DNA of 33,987 nucleotides from Akkermansia muciniphila (lineage in GTDB: Bacteria > Verrucomicrobiota > Verrucomicrobiia > Methylacidiphilales > Verrucolacustridaceae): the NCBI GenBank assembly GCA_945878585.1, contig CAMDXQ010000005.1, forward strand, positions 1-33,987. Reading direction: 5' to 3'. The translations under genes and the position numbers were made by a program. Shown here in pieces: positions 33,509-33,987 of the stretch; position 1 is the first letter of the stretch; the number at the start of each line of letters is the position of its first letter. Below the pieces are notes generated by a model. That model searched no databases. It was given only the letters and a program-made list of their open reading frames with translations, and was not told the origin of the DNA.

Positions 33509-33534
33509 CTCGCGACCCGATATTCTCGTAATGT
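33505..33534 (+). promoter_or_regulatory. possible promoter of the tRNA-Ser fragment
   Basis: TTGGCT (33505-33510) and TAATGT (33529-33534) are separated by 18 bases, and the tRNA 5' end lies ten bases beyond the -10 box. The boxes match consensus only partly. If it works, the upstream part of the tRNA gene is still its original chromosomal copy. Confidence 0.4.
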
Positions 33535-33544
33535 TTTAGCTCCG

Positions 33545-33604
33545 GGTGCGGTGGCAGAGTGGTCGAATGCGGCGGTTTGCTAAGCGGACTTTCCCTACGG
33601 GAAA
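33545..33604 (+). tRNA. truncated tRNA-Ser(GCU), 5' half only
   Basis: GGTGCGG (acceptor 5' strand), TG, the D arm GCAGAGTGGTCGAATGC and the anticodon arm GGCGGTTTGCTAA (anticodon GCT at 33579-33581) read exactly as a bacterial class II tRNA-Ser up to 33583. Beyond that the 3' anticodon stem should read ACCGC or similar, but the sequence is GCGGA and pairs at only three of five positions. A hairpin TTTCCC-TAC-GGGAAA (33590-33604) sits where a variable arm could be. There is no T arm (no GTTCGA-like loop) and no acceptor 3' strand complementary to GGTGCGG before 33987. It cannot make a functional tRNA as it stands. Confidence 0.75.
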
Positions 33605-33634
33605 TTGTGTTGCAGACAGACTTGGCAACAATTT
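33602..33634. repeat. imperfect inverted repeat beside the tRNA break
   Basis: AAATTGTGTTGC (33602-33613) and GCAACAATTT (33625-33634) are inverse copies with a two-base bulge, separated by 11 bases. The repeat lies between the tRNA break and the integrase start, where recombinase or directionality-factor binding sites are often found. It could equally be an mRNA leader hairpin. Confidence 0.4.
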
Positions 33635-33646
33635 ACACTATTCAGA

Positions 33647-33987
33647 GTGAGTCCTGCTTCCTATCACCACAAAAAATCAAATAATTGGCCGAAAATCTCA
33701 AACGTAAAAGTTAGAGGACAAAAATTCTGGATGGTCGATGCCAGACAATCGATCAAAGGCAAAGCAATCGGACGACGCTTCTTCTTTGAAACTCAAGTCC
33801 TCGCCCTCAAGCATGCCGACGATCTCAGAAAAGAACGCGCCCTCTCAGGCGTTGCCGTGCATGGCGCTATTCCCGGCGTTATGACCGAGGCCGAACGTCG
33901 CGATTGCCTTGAAGCTCTAAACCTCCTTCGCCCTTTACGCTGTTCCCTTTTTGAGGCCGCTCAGCTCGCCAAGGCTCATCTAGAACG
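33647..33987 (+). CDS. N-terminal part of a probable tyrosine-recombinase integrase
   Basis: The frame is open from GTG 33647 to the window end (113 codons), so the C-terminal catalytic domain is not visible. The visible part starts with a short basic region and then VKVRGQKFWMVDAR, KGKAIGRRFFFETQ and ALKHADDLRKER. This beta-strand and basic pattern, followed by a helix, looks like the Arm-type N-terminal domain of integrases: a compact strand-rich unit with a (R/K)-x-FF-x-T-x-x-x-A segment. AEL-type helices (EAERRDCLEALNLLRPL, LFEAAQLAKAHLE) follow, as at the start of a core-binding domain. The assignment rests on this pattern plus the tRNA context. ATG 33731 is a shorter alternative start. 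Confidence 0.6.
   Translation, partial: MSPASYHHKKSNNWPKISNVKVRGQKFWMVDARQSIKGKAIGRRFFFETQVLALKHADDLRKERALSGVAVHGAIPGVMTEAERRDCLEALNLLRPLRCSLFEAAQLAKAHLE

Larger units (their letters stand above)
33584..33987 (+). mobile_element. probable left edge of an integrated element at tRNA-Ser
   Basis: The tRNA-Ser sequence stops abruptly after the anticodon loop, and an integrase-like frame starts 63 bases later and runs out of the window. An integrase gene abutting a tRNA gene is the usual signature of an integrated island or phage. The right edge lies beyond the window, so size and cargo are unknown. Confidence 0.6.

Noticed and set aside
33545-33646. Intron in the anticodon loop of tRNA-Ser as an explanation for the break
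   Set aside because: Group I introns in bacterial tRNAs do occur at such positions, but no conserved core was seen, and the integrase-like frame explains the break better. A search further downstream for the 3' half would settle it.
1-33987. CRISPR array
   Set aside because: No regularly spaced direct repeats were seen anywhere in the window.

Overview
This is a chromosomal window of about 34 kb from a bacterium, most likely of the Verrucomicrobiota and perhaps near Opitutae/Puniceicoccales. The lineage call rests on four points: a Minf_1886-family protein (known only from Verrucomicrobia and Planctomycetes) paired with a DUF1844 protein, a signal peptidase I with a very long insertion, a GluRS lacking the usual metal-binding insertion, and several large secreted or TPR proteins with no match I recognise outside this group. 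Phylum is an inference; genus cannot be read from the sequence. Most of the window is dense housekeeping DNA with short or overlapping junctions.

Layout. (1) 1-1800: a secreted WG-repeat protein, a small two-helix membrane protein, and the RNase P RNA gene (rnpB) with its own promoter and terminator. (2) 1788-8853: a minus-strand TPR protein diverges from a plus-strand run of plsY, gpsA, a VOC/glyoxalase protein, rpe, lepA and lepB. These cover phospholipid precursor synthesis, pentose phosphate metabolism, translation and protein secretion. (3) 8901-13128: rdgB faces away from leuS, which is followed by a coupled 31-residue membrane peptide, the Minf_1886 protein and DUF1844. (4) 13142-18836: a minus-strand AsmA-like protein diverges from a three-gene unit of an ABCG-type transporter, a small anchored protein and a 685-residue exported repeat protein. 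(5) 18847-26482: a tight minus-strand operon smc-suhB-gltX-pgsA-der. (6) 26619-31059: fumC, rhlE, a REP-like palindrome pair, then a UmuD-like protein coupled to a Y-family DNA polymerase. (7) 31009-33474: a minus-strand overlapping trio (GYF-domain membrane protein, small membrane protein, CrcB/FluC) and a plus-strand secreted protein. (8) 33545-33987: the 5' part of a tRNA-Ser(GCU) gene that runs into non-tRNA sequence and, 63 bases after the break, the start of an integrase-like gene that leaves the window. This looks like the edge of an integrated element.

The observations most worth following are the UmuD-like protein, which has lost both catalytic residues and its cleavage region yet is translationally coupled to the polymerase, and the tRNA-Ser gene that appears split beside an integrase. 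The ABCG-type export unit is the best candidate for an undescribed multi-gene system.
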